Of a stretch of 64,000 nucleotides of DNA, positions 16,185-25,032 are shown in pieces. Source of the DNA: Paenibacillus sp. 19GGS1-52. Its GTDB lineage: Bacteria > Bacillota > Bacilli > Paenibacillales > Paenibacillaceae. The stretch is taken from NCBI RefSeq assembly GCF_022369515.1, contig NZ_CP059724.1, forward strand, positions 2,604,001-2,668,000. Reading direction: 5' to 3'. The notes beneath the pieces were generated by a model that saw only the letters and a program-made list of their open reading frames with translations, ran no database searches and had not been told where the DNA came from. Made by a program: the position numbers and the translations under genes. Position 1 is the stretch's first letter; each line of letters opens with the position of its first letter.

Positions 16185-17279
16185 GTGACTAATAAGATTA
16201 TTGCGGATCGCCGCCTAAACAATCTGCTTATTGTCGGTTCCAAGTTCCTGCGGCCTGAACAAGTTGTGCAGAAATTGGGTGCTCTGCAGGCGCAGGATTA
16301 TATGCAGGTGATGTGGGCGATAGGATTGCGTACACCCTCCGCATCATTAACGGATATTGAGCGTGCAATAGTTGATCGTAAGATCATTCTAACGTGGTCG
16401 CTGCGCGGTACAATTCATTGTGTGCCGTCCGAAGATGTGAAATGGATGCTGCAGCTTACGGGTTCGCGTGTTGTGGGACAGGCCAAGAGCAGGCTGGCTC
16501 AGTTGGGACTGGACAACGGAACGTTGGAGCGCTGTAGGGAAGTCATTACTGAAGCATTAAAAGGTGGGCGGCAGGCAGACCGTTCGGAGCTGCTGCGGCT
16601 GTTGGAGGAGGCGGGCATCAGCACTGGCAACCAGCGTGGCTATCACATTTTATGGCATTGTGCTTATCAGGGTCTGATCTGTTTTGGCCCCGTGAATGGC
16701 AAACAGCAAACTTTCGTGTTGCTGGACGAGTGGGTACCCCATTCCCGTGAATTTTCTATTGACGAATCATTAGCAGAACTCGCTTTGCGGTATTTTACAG
16801 CTCACGGGCCGGCGACCGTCAATGACTTTGCTTGGTGGGCAGGCATGACACTTACAGATGCAAGACGAGGTCTCGAAACAGTGAAAGGGGTCCTCTTCTC
16901 AGAACAAATAGAGGGCCGCGAATATTGGATGTCCACAGCCTCGGTAGCTCAGCCTTCTGAAGAAAATTCCGGTGTCTATCTGCTTCCGGGCTTTGATGAA
17001 TATATTCTTGGCTTTAAAGACCGCAGTGCTGTACTTAAGCCGGAGACTGCTCCCCGGATTGTCCCTGGTATTAACGGTGTGTTCCTGCCTACTCTTGTTG
17101 TAGATGGTCAGGTCATCGGGATATGGAAACGAATCTTTAAGAAAAAAGGGATTGAACTTGTGATTACCCCTTTCGAACAGCTGGGTGACAGTGAAGAAAG
17201 AGTGTTACGTGCTGCTGAACGTTATGCTGTATTTGTTGGGCTTCCTTTACTGAAGATTGACTTTGCTGACAGGGCATAG
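16185..17279 (+). CDS. Winged-helix DNA-binding (HTH_42, AlkZ-like) protein
   Basis: A 364-aa protein of the HTH_42 superfamily, which includes the DNA glycosylases AlkZ and YcaQ that unhook interstrand crosslinks. The segment LGALQAQDYMQVMWAIGLR carries Gln35-Ala-Gln37, aligning with the QxQ/QxD catalytic motif of those glycosylases, and three winged-helix repeats are expected. The start is GTG 16185 after GGAGGG. Function as a DNA repair enzyme is inferred from family; many members of this branch are uncharacterised. The DUF429 gene follows within 41 bp and may be co-transcribed. Confidence 0.8.
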   Translation: MTNKIIADRRLNNLLIVGSKFLRPEQVVQKLGALQAQDYMQVMWAIGLRTPSASLTDIERAIVDRKIILTWSLRGTIHCVPSEDVKWMLQLTGSRVVGQAKSRLAQLGLDNGTLERCREVITEALKGGRQADRSELLRLLEEAGISTGNQRGYHILWHCAYQGLICFGPVNGKQQTFVLLDEWVPHSREFSIDESLAELALRYFTAHGPATVNDFAWWAGMTLTDARRGLETVKGVLFSEQIEGREYWMSTASVAQPSEENSGVYLLPGFDEYILGFKDRSAVLKPETAPRIVPGINGVFLPTLVVDGQVIGIWKRIFKKKGIELVITPFEQLGDSEERVLRAAERYAVFVGLPLLKIDFADRA

Positions 17280-17319
17280 ACTGGAAATAAGATTAGAGAT
17301 TAGATTTAACGGAGGTTAT

Positions 17320-18126
17320 ATGGATATTTATGGGTGTGACTTCAGCGGGGCCAAGAACCCGGAAGGAAAGATTTTTGTTACAAGAGGCAAGCTTACAGGA
17401 AATGAATTATCAATAGAAGAAGTCATCAGTTGCGAGGACCGTTTGGATTTATTGCACTTGATAAAGAAAACCTCAGCACCTTGGGGGTTGGATTTTCCTT
17501 TTGCTATTCCTAAACATCACTTGCAGAATCATTATTCTTCATCATGGTCAACATTTATTCAAGAAGCTTATAGCGATACAAGAGAGCAATTCAAGAGTAG
17601 ATTCGGATTAGTACATAGTGGTAAAAGCGATATAGATCTTAGAGAAACTGATATTGCCGTGAATGGTAAAAGTCCAATATCTGCGACACCCATAGCTATG
17701 AATGGCATGTTATATGGTGGACGCAAGCTTCTGTTTAATTTGCAAAATGACGTTTCTATTTATCCATTTACTCCATATAAAAGGGAGGGGTCGCACCTTT
17801 ATGAGGTTTATCCAAGCCATCTATGGAAAACCTTGCACCTCAAAAGTAGTGATGTTGCCACATTTGATAACTTGAACTCAAGTTTCAAAACACAAATAGA
17901 TAAAAGCTTTAACCTTTCTATTACCCCGCAAGCTATACAAGGAACTCTTAATGCTAATGGAGAGCCGAATCTTCATGGAATGGATTCTATCATAGCGTGT
18001 ATTGTGATGGCTTATTGCATTTTTAAATATGATATCGACAATAACTGGGAGGTTCGCCCCTCATTTGCCACGACACAGGAATGGAATCATCTTTCGCAGG
18101 AAGGATTAATTCTTAGAGTGAATTGA
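17320..18126 (+). CDS. DUF429-like protein (predicted RNase H-fold)
   Basis: A 268-aa protein resembling DUF429, a family predicted to have an RNase H-like fold. Visible conserved pieces are the first strand YGCDFSGAK with Asp, the WGLDFPFAIP segment with a second Asp, and EVYPSHLWK. ATG 17320 follows GGAGG with good spacing; the longer in-frame ORF from 17257 would overlap the preceding gene and lacks a ribosome site. Codon use is more AT-rich than in the preceding gene. No function is established for the family. Confidence 0.7.
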   Translation: MDIYGCDFSGAKNPEGKIFVTRGKLTGNELSIEEVISCEDRLDLLHLIKKTSAPWGLDFPFAIPKHHLQNHYSSSWSTFIQEAYSDTREQFKSRFGLVHSGKSDIDLRETDIAVNGKSPISATPIAMNGMLYGGRKLLFNLQNDVSIYPFTPYKREGSHLYEVYPSHLWKTLHLKSSDVATFDNLNSSFKTQIDKSFNLSITPQAIQGTLNANGEPNLHGMDSIIACIVMAYCIFKYDIDNNWEVRPSFATTQEWNHLSQEGLILRVN

Positions 18127-18181
18127 ATCTGTCTGTTATAATGAAAAAAGTTCTGATACTAGATAAAGGAAGTGTTTATAC

Positions 18182-18652
18182 TTGGAGGATTATACCAAAT
18201 TAGCAGAGCAAATACTTCAACAAGAAAGCGATTTACAGTTCGTCGAGTTTAGCAATCAATCAGCAATTCAAATAGGAAATGCTATTCTGGAAATGGCAAC
18301 GAATGAGCAGAAATTAATCGCTGTTGACATTAGAAGAAATGCACAAGTGCTGTTTCATGCGAAAATGGAAGGCACCGGACCTAACAATGATCGCTGGATT
18401 GAACGCAAAATCAATGTCGTTAATCATTTTGGGCATAGCTCCTATTACATGCATGTTCTATATAAATCATGGAACACTACGATTGAGGAGAATGCATTCG
18501 TAGATCCAATGGAATATGCGGCCGAGGGCGGAAGCTTTCCGATAATTATCAAAAATGCTGGACATATCGGGACAATCTCCGTATCGGGTCTAGAGGGTCA
18601 TGAAGATCATGGATTGATCATCGCTGTTTTAGAGGATTTTTTGAAATGCTGA
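18182..18652 (+). CDS. UPF0303 / haem-degrading (HbpS-like) domain protein
   Basis: A 156-aa single-domain protein of the UPF0303 family, whose fold is shared with HbpS haem-binding proteins and the GlcG group. The segments LIAVDIRRNAQVLFHAKMEGT and GSFPIIIKNAGHIGTISVSGL fit the family. The start is TTG 18182, the only start giving a full-length domain; AAAGGAAG precedes it. Its last 7 bp overlap the start of the glycosyltransferase gene, suggesting translational coupling. Enzymatic haem degradation is family annotation and is not demonstrated by the sequence. Confidence 0.8.
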   Translation: MEDYTKLAEQILQQESDLQFVEFSNQSAIQIGNAILEMATNEQKLIAVDIRRNAQVLFHAKMEGTGPNNDRWIERKINVVNHFGHSSYYMHVLYKSWNTTIEENAFVDPMEYAAEGGSFPIIIKNAGHIGTISVSGLEGHEDHGLIIAVLEDFLKC

Positions 18653-19428
18653 TATCTGCGGCTATGATCGTTAAGAATGAATCGCGGTGTATTATAAGGT
18701 GTCTATCTAGCATTATAGATGCTGTCGACGAAATTGTGATTGTAGATACAGGATCGACTGATAATACTATTGAACTTATTGAAGAGTTCCGAAAAAACCG
18801 GAAAAATATAAAATTGTACCATTTTGACTGGATAGATGACTTTGCAACTGCACGTAACTTTTCATTATCGAAAACTAGGGGGGAATGGAAGTTTGTTATA
18901 GATGCCGATGAATTTCTACACCCGAATGACGTATTAAAAGTGCGGGCATGTTGTAAAAATGCTTCATTAACGGGAATTCTAAATGTAGTAGCTGATGTGG
19001 AGTTAATCAATATTAATGATTTTGAGATTGAGGATATATATACTACCGGTATAATTCGGATTTTTAAAGGCGGATTCAAATATAAAGGTCTTGTCCATGA
19101 AGCATTATCTGAATCTATCAGTAACCAAAAGATGGAACGGATTAATATGCCAATTCGACTCCTGCACGATGGTTATGATTCAACTGTGGTGAACAGACGA
19201 GGGAAAAGTTTAAGGAATATAAGAATTTTAGAAGAATGTTTAAAGAAAGAACCGGAAAACTATATATATTATTTATATTTTGCTCGTGAAATTCGGGGTT
19301 TGAATCCGCAGATGGCTTTTAATTATATTGAAGAAGCTGCACGTTTATATGAAAAAAATGGAATTGAAGACAAGATCATGGGAAATCACATCAAAGATAC
19401 CCGTGAAAAAATAATAGAGCAACTTTAG
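18646..19428 (+). CDS. Family 2 glycosyltransferase
   Basis: A 260-aa GT-A fold glycosyltransferase of the SunS/TPR-associated group. The nucleotide-sugar motif VDTGSTDNT is near residue 33, and the metal-binding DxD appears as DADEF near residue 86. FATARNFSLS, GEWKFVIDADE and a C-terminal helical stretch (about residues 195-260) resemble proteins that glycosylate peptides or wall components. The acceptor is unknown. It overlaps the UPF0303 gene by 7 bp. Confidence 0.88.
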   Translation: MLISAAMIVKNESRCIIRCLSSIIDAVDEIVIVDTGSTDNTIELIEEFRKNRKNIKLYHFDWIDDFATARNFSLSKTRGEWKFVIDADEFLHPNDVLKVRACCKNASLTGILNVVADVELININDFEIEDIYTTGIIRIFKGGFKYKGLVHEALSESISNQKMERINMPIRLLHDGYDSTVVNRRGKSLRNIRILEECLKKEPENYIYYLYFAREIRGLNPQMAFNYIEEAARLYEKNGIEDKIMGNHIKDTREKIIEQL

Positions 19429-19462
19429 TACCGAGGAATCGCCTAAGTATTTTGGAGTGATA

Positions 19463-19486
19463 GTATCCCGGTTATCACCGGGATAC
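19463..19486. terminator. Perfect 10-bp hairpin between convergent genes
   Basis: GTATCCCGGT (19463-19472), a 4-nt loop and ACCGGGATAC (19477-19486), with no T run. Placed between the glycosyltransferase and MFS genes; probably a shared terminator. Confidence 0.6.
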
Positions 19487-19515
19487 GCTGCAGTAAGATA
19501 GGATTGTCTTTCTCA

Positions 19516-20781
19516 CTAATGATAGGTCCGGATAACTTTCAACTTGGCGAATGCCAAGATGGAAAAAAGCAGAAGTAAAACACCAAGGGAGCCCATAATT
19601 GAACGGGGACCGAATATATCGGAATAATACGAAACGATGGCCAGACCAACCGAGGGAGCAACGCTCATAATGGACCCTAACACCCCGAATACCCTGCCCT
19701 GAAGTTCTTCGGAAACTTCGAGCCTAAGAATAATATTGATCAGCAGTGTACAGAACGAGAACATAAAGCCGATGAGGAGAATCACGGGAATAGCTACAAT
19801 AGCAGTGTCGATCAACGATAACAGGATATACATAGGACCGATCGTCAGCAAACTAGCAATGACCACCCCACCTCGATTTTTAATGCGATAACCCCATAGC
19901 AGGATAATACCCGAACCGATCATATAACCGAGCGGAATACAGGATTCCATGAGACCAAACTGAAACGGATTAGCTTTCCAGACTTTAACGGCCATTACTT
20001 GAGTTAGCATTAAGGACGGCATAAAGAAGAGGGTAAGCGTAGGCAACATGATCATAATGGCTTTGGCAAACGGGAATCTCCAGATATAGAGAATGCCAGC
20101 GATCAAATCGTCGATGAATTTCCTTTTTTCTTTCGGCGAATGTTTAATACTCGGTGGCGACGGAAAAGATCCCGCGCTAAGAACGAGAAGGAAGGAGATC
20201 AGAAAGGTAACCCCATCCAGAATAATAGCGTCAGCGGCGCCGAAAGTGGCCACGAAAATCCCTCCAGCCGAGAATCCGACCGTTCGGCAAATGTTCTCCG
20301 ACAGATTAATCAGACCCACTGCTTTCTGAATCTGTTCTTTGCCAACAACATTGATAATGGATGACTGATAGGCAGGAGATTGAAATAATGCCGATGTGGT
20401 GATCAGCCCGGTTAACAAGGCCACGACAATAAATGGAGCCAATGGTAAGGAAATAAAAAATGCCAATACCAGCACGAATCCAAAACTGATCAGATCTGTA
20501 ATCAACATGATAGTTCTGCGATTGTTCCTGTCTGCAAATGTGCCTGCTATTGATCCAAGTAAGGAACTGAGCAAAAGATTAGTCACTGTAACTACAGCCA
20601 TCAATTTGGCACTACCGGTCATCTGAAGTATCCATAAGCTTAAGGCGATACTGTGAAAGGTGTTGCCAAATAGAGAAATGGAGTAAGAGCAGAGCAGCAG
20701 CAGGAATTGTCTGTTTCTCCATACCGTAGGGTAGGACTGAACGGCAGCTGGGTTTTGGCTTGTTAAAAGTGGTCCTTGCAT
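19516..20781 (-). CDS. MFS efflux transporter (MFS_3 / macrolide-efflux-like)
   Basis: A 421-aa major facilitator with about 12 membrane helices. The loop 2-3 motif appears as GTFADRNNRRTIML, typical of the enterobactin-exporter/Mef-like branch used for drug or siderophore efflux. The ATG at 20781 follows AAGGGGG. It is preceded in the same direction by a LacI-type regulator gene, with a 20-bp palindrome in the 45-bp gap, so expression is likely controlled by that regulator. The substrate is not predictable. Confidence 0.88.
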   Translation of the reverse strand: MQGPLLTSQNPAAVQSYPTVWRNRQFLLLLCSYSISLFGNTFHSIALSLWILQMTGSAKLMAVVTVTNLLLSSLLGSIAGTFADRNNRRTIMLITDLISFGFVLVLAFFISLPLAPFIVVALLTGLITTSALFQSPAYQSSIINVVGKEQIQKAVGLINLSENICRTVGFSAGGIFVATFGAADAIILDGVTFLISFLLVLSAGSFPSPPSIKHSPKEKRKFIDDLIAGILYIWRFPFAKAIMIMLPTLTLFFMPSLMLTQVMAVKVWKANPFQFGLMESCIPLGYMIGSGIILLWGYRIKNRGGVVIASLLTIGPMYILLSLIDTAIVAIPVILLIGFMFSFCTLLINIILRLEVSEELQGRVFGVLGSIMSVAPSVGLAIVSYYSDIFGPRSIMGSLGVLLLLFSILAFAKLKVIRTYH

Positions 20782-20794
20782 TGTAATTCCCCCT

Positions 20795-20814
20795 TAACTT
20801 AAACGTTTAAGTTA
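20795..20814. promoter_or_regulatory. Perfect 20-bp LacI-type operator
   Basis: Palindrome TAACTTAAAC/GTTTAAGTTA with the central CG typical of LacI/GalR sites, abutting the MFS Shine-Dalgarno and lying just after the LacI-type gene. Confidence 0.75.
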
Positions 20815-20826
20815 TAGTGAAAAAAA

Positions 20827-21738
20827 TTATTTAATATAATATCTATTTATAGTTTGAACCGAATAATCGACATTCTGTAATAGATCTTCCATTAAAGCAA
20901 ATGCAGCGGCAGCCTTGTCTTCCTTGAATACAATTTTATGAGTGATTTCTCCCAAAATTTCTGGACAAGAACAGGTGCAAATGACGCTGATGTGCTCGAA
21001 TACCCCCGCTTTCTCAATGTGATTTCCCATAAATTCATTGATAACTATAGCTTTTTTGTAAGTATTCTGGTGTAAGACCGCGTTCAGCTCATCCAGATCA
21101 TGAATGATGAAGATAGCCTCTTTGGGTAAGGGGATATCAGCCATAATTGCCAGAGATAAGGCGGAATTATTGTAAGACTCCATGATTAAGCATGTCTGCG
21201 CAGGGCTTTCCGGCAAGGCTGCTTGCAGCACTGAGTGGTAATCGAAGAGGACTTGTTTAAACAACTTATCCTCAATGAGGCTGTCGATTAAGATCAAGGG
21301 AACACCTTCAATGAAATGGGCAGAGATGGAGTAGAAGGCATCATCCTTCACATCTATCAGAAATACAGCCTCCAGCTTCCTTTCTACGATGATATCCAGA
21401 GAAGGATGATCTGCGTCCAAAGTATATAGAAGTGTATGGTAGCCAGCTTTTGTTAAACGTCTCTCCAAAGACTCAATAAATGAAAAATAATTATGGCGCT
21501 TCCAAAAGGGCATGTTCGCAGAGGTGTTTATAAGAACACCGACGAGTCCCGTTTTCTTCTTGCTGAGTGAGCGAGCCGCCAGATTTGGGATGTAATTGAG
21601 TTCTTTTACCAATTGCATAATTTGACATCGCGTTTTCTCTGGAATCGTCTGGTTCTCAACATTGTTAAGAACATAGCTTACAGTCGCAACAGAAACATTA
21701 GCCTCACGTGCGATATCCTTCATCGTTATTTTTTTCAA
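20827..21738 (-). CDS. LacI-family transcriptional regulator
   Basis: A 303-aa repressor. The N-terminal LacI helix-turn-helix (MKDIAREANVSVATVSYVLNN) and hinge helix (NLAARSLSKKKTGLVGVLI) are followed by a periplasmic-binding-protein-like effector domain. I chose TTG 21738 because AGGGAGA lies at normal spacing and the product then starts right at the DNA-binding domain; an upstream ATG at 21783 adds 15 non-conserved residues. It probably controls the MFS gene through the palindrome between them. Sugar-type effectors are usual in the family, but here the target is an efflux pump. Confidence 0.88.
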   Translation of the reverse strand: MKKITMKDIAREANVSVATVSYVLNNVENQTIPEKTRCQIMQLVKELNYIPNLAARSLSKKKTGLVGVLINTSANMPFWKRHNYFSFIESLERRLTKAGYHTLLYTLDADHPSLDIIVERKLEAVFLIDVKDDAFYSISAHFIEGVPLILIDSLIEDKLFKQVLFDYHSVLQAALPESPAQTCLIMESYNNSALSLAIMADIPLPKEAIFIIHDLDELNAVLHQNTYKKAIVINEFMGNHIEKAGVFEHISVICTCSCPEILGEITHKIVFKEDKAAAAFALMEDLLQNVDYSVQTINRYYIK

Positions 21739-21857
21739 TGTAAGAGTCTCCCTAGTATAATTAAGATTAGAAAATTTTAACATTTCATTCGAGAAAGAGT
21801 CAAGAGATTAAGGCAAACTCAGAATCTAGGATTTCTATATAGGAGTATTTCTAACAC

Positions 21858-21908
21858 TTGACACGAAACCAAAAGGTGTCGTAATATAAAGCGAAACCAT
21901 TTGGTTTC
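21858..21908 (+). promoter_or_regulatory. Promoter and ArsR-type operators of the SRPBCC-ArsR operon
   Basis: TTGACA (21858-21863), an 18-bp spacer and TAATAT (21882-21887). GAAACC occurs in the spacer (21865) and again at 21893, where it forms the palindrome GAAACCA-TT-TGGTTTC (21893-21908). The two copies are 28 bp apart, on one face of the helix or close to it. Confidence 0.65.
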
Positions 21909-21934
21909 CCTAATTCAAAAGTGGAGGTAAGAGA

Positions 21935-22360
21935 ATGGACAGTACTCAACATATATTGCCAGATATCCGGAAAACCCAAGTGTTCAATGCAGCGATTCAA
22001 AAAGTGTGGAACGCGGTAGCTACCGCAGAGGGATTGGCAGCGTGGTTCATGCCTAACGATTTTCAACCGATAATCGGTCATGAGTTCCATCTCAATGCGG
22101 GTCAGTTTGGGATGTCACCTTGCAAGGTGACTAAGATTGATGCTCCTTACTGCGTGGCATTTAACTGGGGGAAAGACTGGACCGTGACTATTGAATTAAA
22201 ACAGTTGGATGACCAAACAGAATGTACATTAATCCACTCAGGCTGGGATGCGGACAAGCTTACAGAATTCGGAGCACCGCATACTGCAATACGCGAGAAT
22301 ATGAGTCAGGGCTGGACAAATCTGTGTCAAGCGCTCGGCAAATATGTCGAGGGTGAATAG
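21935..22360 (+). CDS. SRPBCC / AHSA1-like START-domain protein
   Basis: A 141-aa protein of the AHSA1 (activator of Hsp90 ATPase-like) SRPBCC family with a hydrophobic ligand cavity. The segments VFNAAIQKVWNAVATAEGLAAWFMP and TLIHSGW are characteristic. ATG 21935 follows GGAGGTAAG. It overlaps the downstream ArsR gene by 17 bp. Such SRPBCC-ArsR pairs are common in Bacillales, often with the regulator controlling the pair. The ligand is unknown. Confidence 0.88.
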   Translation: MDSTQHILPDIRKTQVFNAAIQKVWNAVATAEGLAAWFMPNDFQPIIGHEFHLNAGQFGMSPCKVTKIDAPYCVAFNWGKDWTVTIELKQLDDQTECTLIHSGWDADKLTEFGAPHTAIRENMSQGWTNLCQALGKYVEGE

Positions 22361-22700
22361 GGTCGCGAAGGAACCGAAGGCCGATGTCTTTCGAGCGATT
22401 GCTGATCCGACCCGGCGCAGCATGTTGCAATTGTTGGCCGATCAGGAACTGCCGGTGACAGTGATCAGCGGTCATTATCCAATGACACGAACGGCGGTCT
22501 CAAAGCATCTGCATATTTTGGAAGAAGCTGGGCTTCTACAGGGACGAAAGGTCGGCCGCGAAACGCGCTATAGCTTGCTGCTTGAACCGCTTCAGGATGT
22601 GCAATCCTGGCTGGTTTATTTCGAAAGATTCTGGGATAATAAACTGAATGTGCTGAAGCATCTCGTTGAGAGCACCACAGACGATCCCGTCCAAGATTAA
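22344..22700 (+). CDS. ArsR-family winged-helix regulator (SRPBCC-associated)
   Basis: A 118-aa winged-helix protein. The HTH is in the segment YPMTRTAVSKHLHILEEAGL and the opening segment FRAIADPTRRSMLQLLADQ is typical of the metal-independent ArsR subgroup. No Cys-rich metal site is visible. It likely autoregulates the operon via the GAAACC sites upstream. ATG 22344 lies inside the SRPBCC gene without a good ribosome site, so translation is probably coupled; GTG 22353 is an alternative. Confidence 0.88.
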   Translation: MSRVNRVAKEPKADVFRAIADPTRRSMLQLLADQELPVTVISGHYPMTRTAVSKHLHILEEAGLLQGRKVGRETRYSLLLEPLQDVQSWLVYFERFWDNKLNVLKHLVESTTDDPVQD

Positions 22701-22709
22701 GCATGCAAA

Positions 22710-22933
22710 GGGGCTGTCCCATAAACCATGAAATGACTGCTTGGGACGCCCCTTGTCTTTGGAGTCAGTTAAACGGTTGTGCTTGTGAGGACGCTCCGCG
22801 AACCAATCGTTCCGTCCTCTCCGCTGTTTAAGGGGGAATCGTATCTACAATCCTTCTAAAAATCATAAAAAAAGAAACCTCTCTTTTGGTAAAATGGAAG
22901 TGTGACCAAACATTTCAAAGGAGAGGTTTCTTT
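22710..22933 (+). mobile_element. Solo left-end remnant of an IS1182-family element
   Basis: This stretch repeats, in the opposite orientation, the non-coding 5' end of the complete element at 25361-27328: GGGGCTGTCCCATAA terminus with its hairpin, the GAGGACGCTCCGCGAAC block, the TCTACAATCCTTCTAAAAAT block, and the leader hairpin AAAGAAACCTCTC...GAGAGGTTTCTTT. About 100 bp in the middle are missing. Similarity stops just before the transposase start would be. The terminal hairpin may now end transcription from the ArsR operon. Confidence 0.75.
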
Positions 22934-23021
22934 GGTTTTAAAGACATGATATTTTTGAGAATGTATTTACATCCAATTAGTAGTAAAATATTCTTAAAAA
23001 TGTAATGAGAAGGAGCACGGC

Positions 23022-23099
23022 ATGAACGGTATAAATTGGATAACGAACATTGGAATAAGCAACTATGGGATGTGTGTGTGCCGAAAGTTAGGTGCATAA
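23022..23099 (+). CDS. Possible 25-aa leader peptide upstream of the serine hydrolase
   Basis: ATG 23022 has a strong ribosome site (AGAAGGAGC at 23008-23016) and opens a 25-codon frame ending TAA at 23097-23099, three bases before the serine hydrolase ATG. The spacing suggests translational coupling. The peptide has two Cys near its end (CVCRK). It could also be the degraded start of another gene. Confidence 0.4.
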   Translation: MNGINWITNIGISNYGMCVCRKLGA

Positions 23100-23102
23100 T
23101 CA

Positions 23103-24998
23103 ATGATTTCAAACAGGAAATATATTGGGTGGATAAAAGTTACTGCACTTGTTCTATCTGCACTTATTTTATTTTTTACATGGGTTGATGCAGTGAAAGC
23201 CGCTGACAAGTCTGATATTGATGATAAGGCTAGAATCATTCCCTCGGGAATTCTGTTGTCAGCATTAGACACCGTTATTGATGTTTATGCAGCAGATCAT
23301 AAGGATAATATGGCTGCTGTTTCTGTCGTTGCTTTGAAGGACGGCGAAATGATTTTTAACAAGGCTTATGGTTACGCAGATCTGGAAAATCAAGTAATAG
23401 CCGATACAGAAACAGTTTTTGAATGGGGGTCCTGTTCAAAACTGCTGATCTGGACAAGTGTGATGCAACTAGTCGAGCAGGGTAAACTTGACTTGGGAAC
23501 GGATATCCGTGAATATCTTCCTAAAGGATTTCTAAAACACCTGCAATACGACACTCCCTTAACTTTAATGAATCTAATGAATCATAATGCAGGCTGGCAA
23601 GATAAATTGACGGATTTATTCTATTTTAACGAGAGTGAAATTCCGGATTTAAGAGAGGCACTACAAGCTTATGAACCCAAACAAGTGTATAAACCGGGAT
23701 CAGTAGTAGCCTATTCAAATTTTGGGGCTGCTTTAGCGGCCTATATTGTTGAAGTACAAAGCGGCCAACCCTTTTATAAATATGTAGATGAACATATTTT
23801 TTCTGTATTGGGTATGGATAACACTTCGATTCATCCTTCCCAACAAGATCGTCCCCAAGTAGCGCAAAAAAGAAATGAAATCCAAGGGTATACGACCAGC
23901 TTGCAGCTATTAAAGAACAACAGAGCTTACATTGGTCTATACCCTGCTGGAAGTGCTACAGGGACAGCAACAGATGCAGCGAAATTTCTGAATGCTCTTA
24001 TGCCGATCACTGGCCAAAATAGTGCATTGTTTGCAAGTAACGATACGTTGGATGAAATGCTGTCACCGAGTCTATATTTCACAGGTTCTGCAACCCCACG
24101 CATTGCACATGGATTTTTTGAGACAGAACATTTGGTACGTACTCTGGAGCATGGAGGAAATACGCTTGCATTTTCAAGTAGATTTGTCTTCAATCCTGAA
24201 GCTAACTTTGCGTTAATCGTGATGACGAACCAGCAAAATGAATGGAACTTTAATTCTGGCCTAGTGGATACCATATTTGGAAAATACGAACCGCAAGCAT
24301 ATACAGGTGTTTTACCAAATCCAGCCGAAACGGAAGGTTATTATCTAAATTCAAGACGAGTGGTATCCGGGTTTGCCAAAATATTTGGGTATCTAGGTAT
24401 TGAGAAGGTTAATGCTATCGATGACCATTCTATTATGATCTCGGGAAATCGATTTGAACAGGTTGCACCTTACGAATATCTCCATGATCACAGCTCTGAA
24501 CTCAAACATTTTGTGGTGAATAAGGGCATAGTCAAAAAGCTATCCTCAACGTACGGAGATTTTGTTCCAATTGCAACTTTGACCGTAAATATAATAAAAC
24601 TATCCATTTTAATTCTAAGCATCTGTATATTATTCAACTTGATTACACTGCTTGGTGAGTGTATCCGATTAATAATTCACAAAGCGAAGAGAGTAGCTAT
24701 GCCTGCTTGTTATTTTCATAGATATCATATGGGCATCAACCTTGCCGGTCTTGTATGTGTTGTGAATATATCAATATTGCTGTTTAGATCAATAGTTTAC
24801 ACTACATATTCGTCTATTATGCTTCATCTTATCCTTAACGGGATTTATGTAATGCTTGCTGCAGTATACATTGCACTTCTTGTGTGGAAACTGAGAAATC
24901 TAGAGTGCAGCAACAAACGGAAAATCTTATATGTGTTGTCTGGTGTCACGGCATTCGTCTTTGCTGCAACGATTATAGGCTGGAATTTGTATTTCTAA
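23103..24998 (+). CDS. Membrane-anchored serine hydrolase (class C beta-lactamase / PBP-like)
   Basis: A 631-aa exported protein. A signal or anchor helix at residues 8-28 precedes a class C beta-lactamase-fold domain (about 50-400). The nucleophile motif SCSK has Ser110 and Lys113, Tyr204-Ser-Asn206 gives the YxN motif, and LEHGGNT supplies the third motif. Four C-terminal membrane helices (about residues 495-630) place the enzyme on the outer face of the membrane. Paenibacillus and Bacillus have many such esterase or peptidase-like proteins with unknown substrates. It is preceded by a possible leader peptide. Confidence 0.85.
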   Translation: MISNRKYIGWIKVTALVLSALILFFTWVDAVKAADKSDIDDKARIIPSGILLSALDTVIDVYAADHKDNMAAVSVVALKDGEMIFNKAYGYADLENQVIADTETVFEWGSCSKLLIWTSVMQLVEQGKLDLGTDIREYLPKGFLKHLQYDTPLTLMNLMNHNAGWQDKLTDLFYFNESEIPDLREALQAYEPKQVYKPGSVVAYSNFGAALAAYIVEVQSGQPFYKYVDEHIFSVLGMDNTSIHPSQQDRPQVAQKRNEIQGYTTSLQLLKNNRAYIGLYPAGSATGTATDAAKFLNALMPITGQNSALFASNDTLDEMLSPSLYFTGSATPRIAHGFFETEHLVRTLEHGGNTLAFSSRFVFNPEANFALIVMTNQQNEWNFNSGLVDTIFGKYEPQAYTGVLPNPAETEGYYLNSRRVVSGFAKIFGYLGIEKVNAIDDHSIMISGNRFEQVAPYEYLHDHSSELKHFVVNKGIVKKLSSTYGDFVPIATLTVNIIKLSILILSICILFNLITLLGECIRLIIHKAKRVAMPACYFHRYHMGINLAGLVCVVNISILLFRSIVYTTYSSIMLHLILNGIYVMLAAVYIALLVWKLRNLECSNKRKILYVLSGVTAFVFAATIIGWNLYF

Positions 24999-25032
24999 AC
25001 CCATCAAATAACATTCATAGAGAAGTACAATG

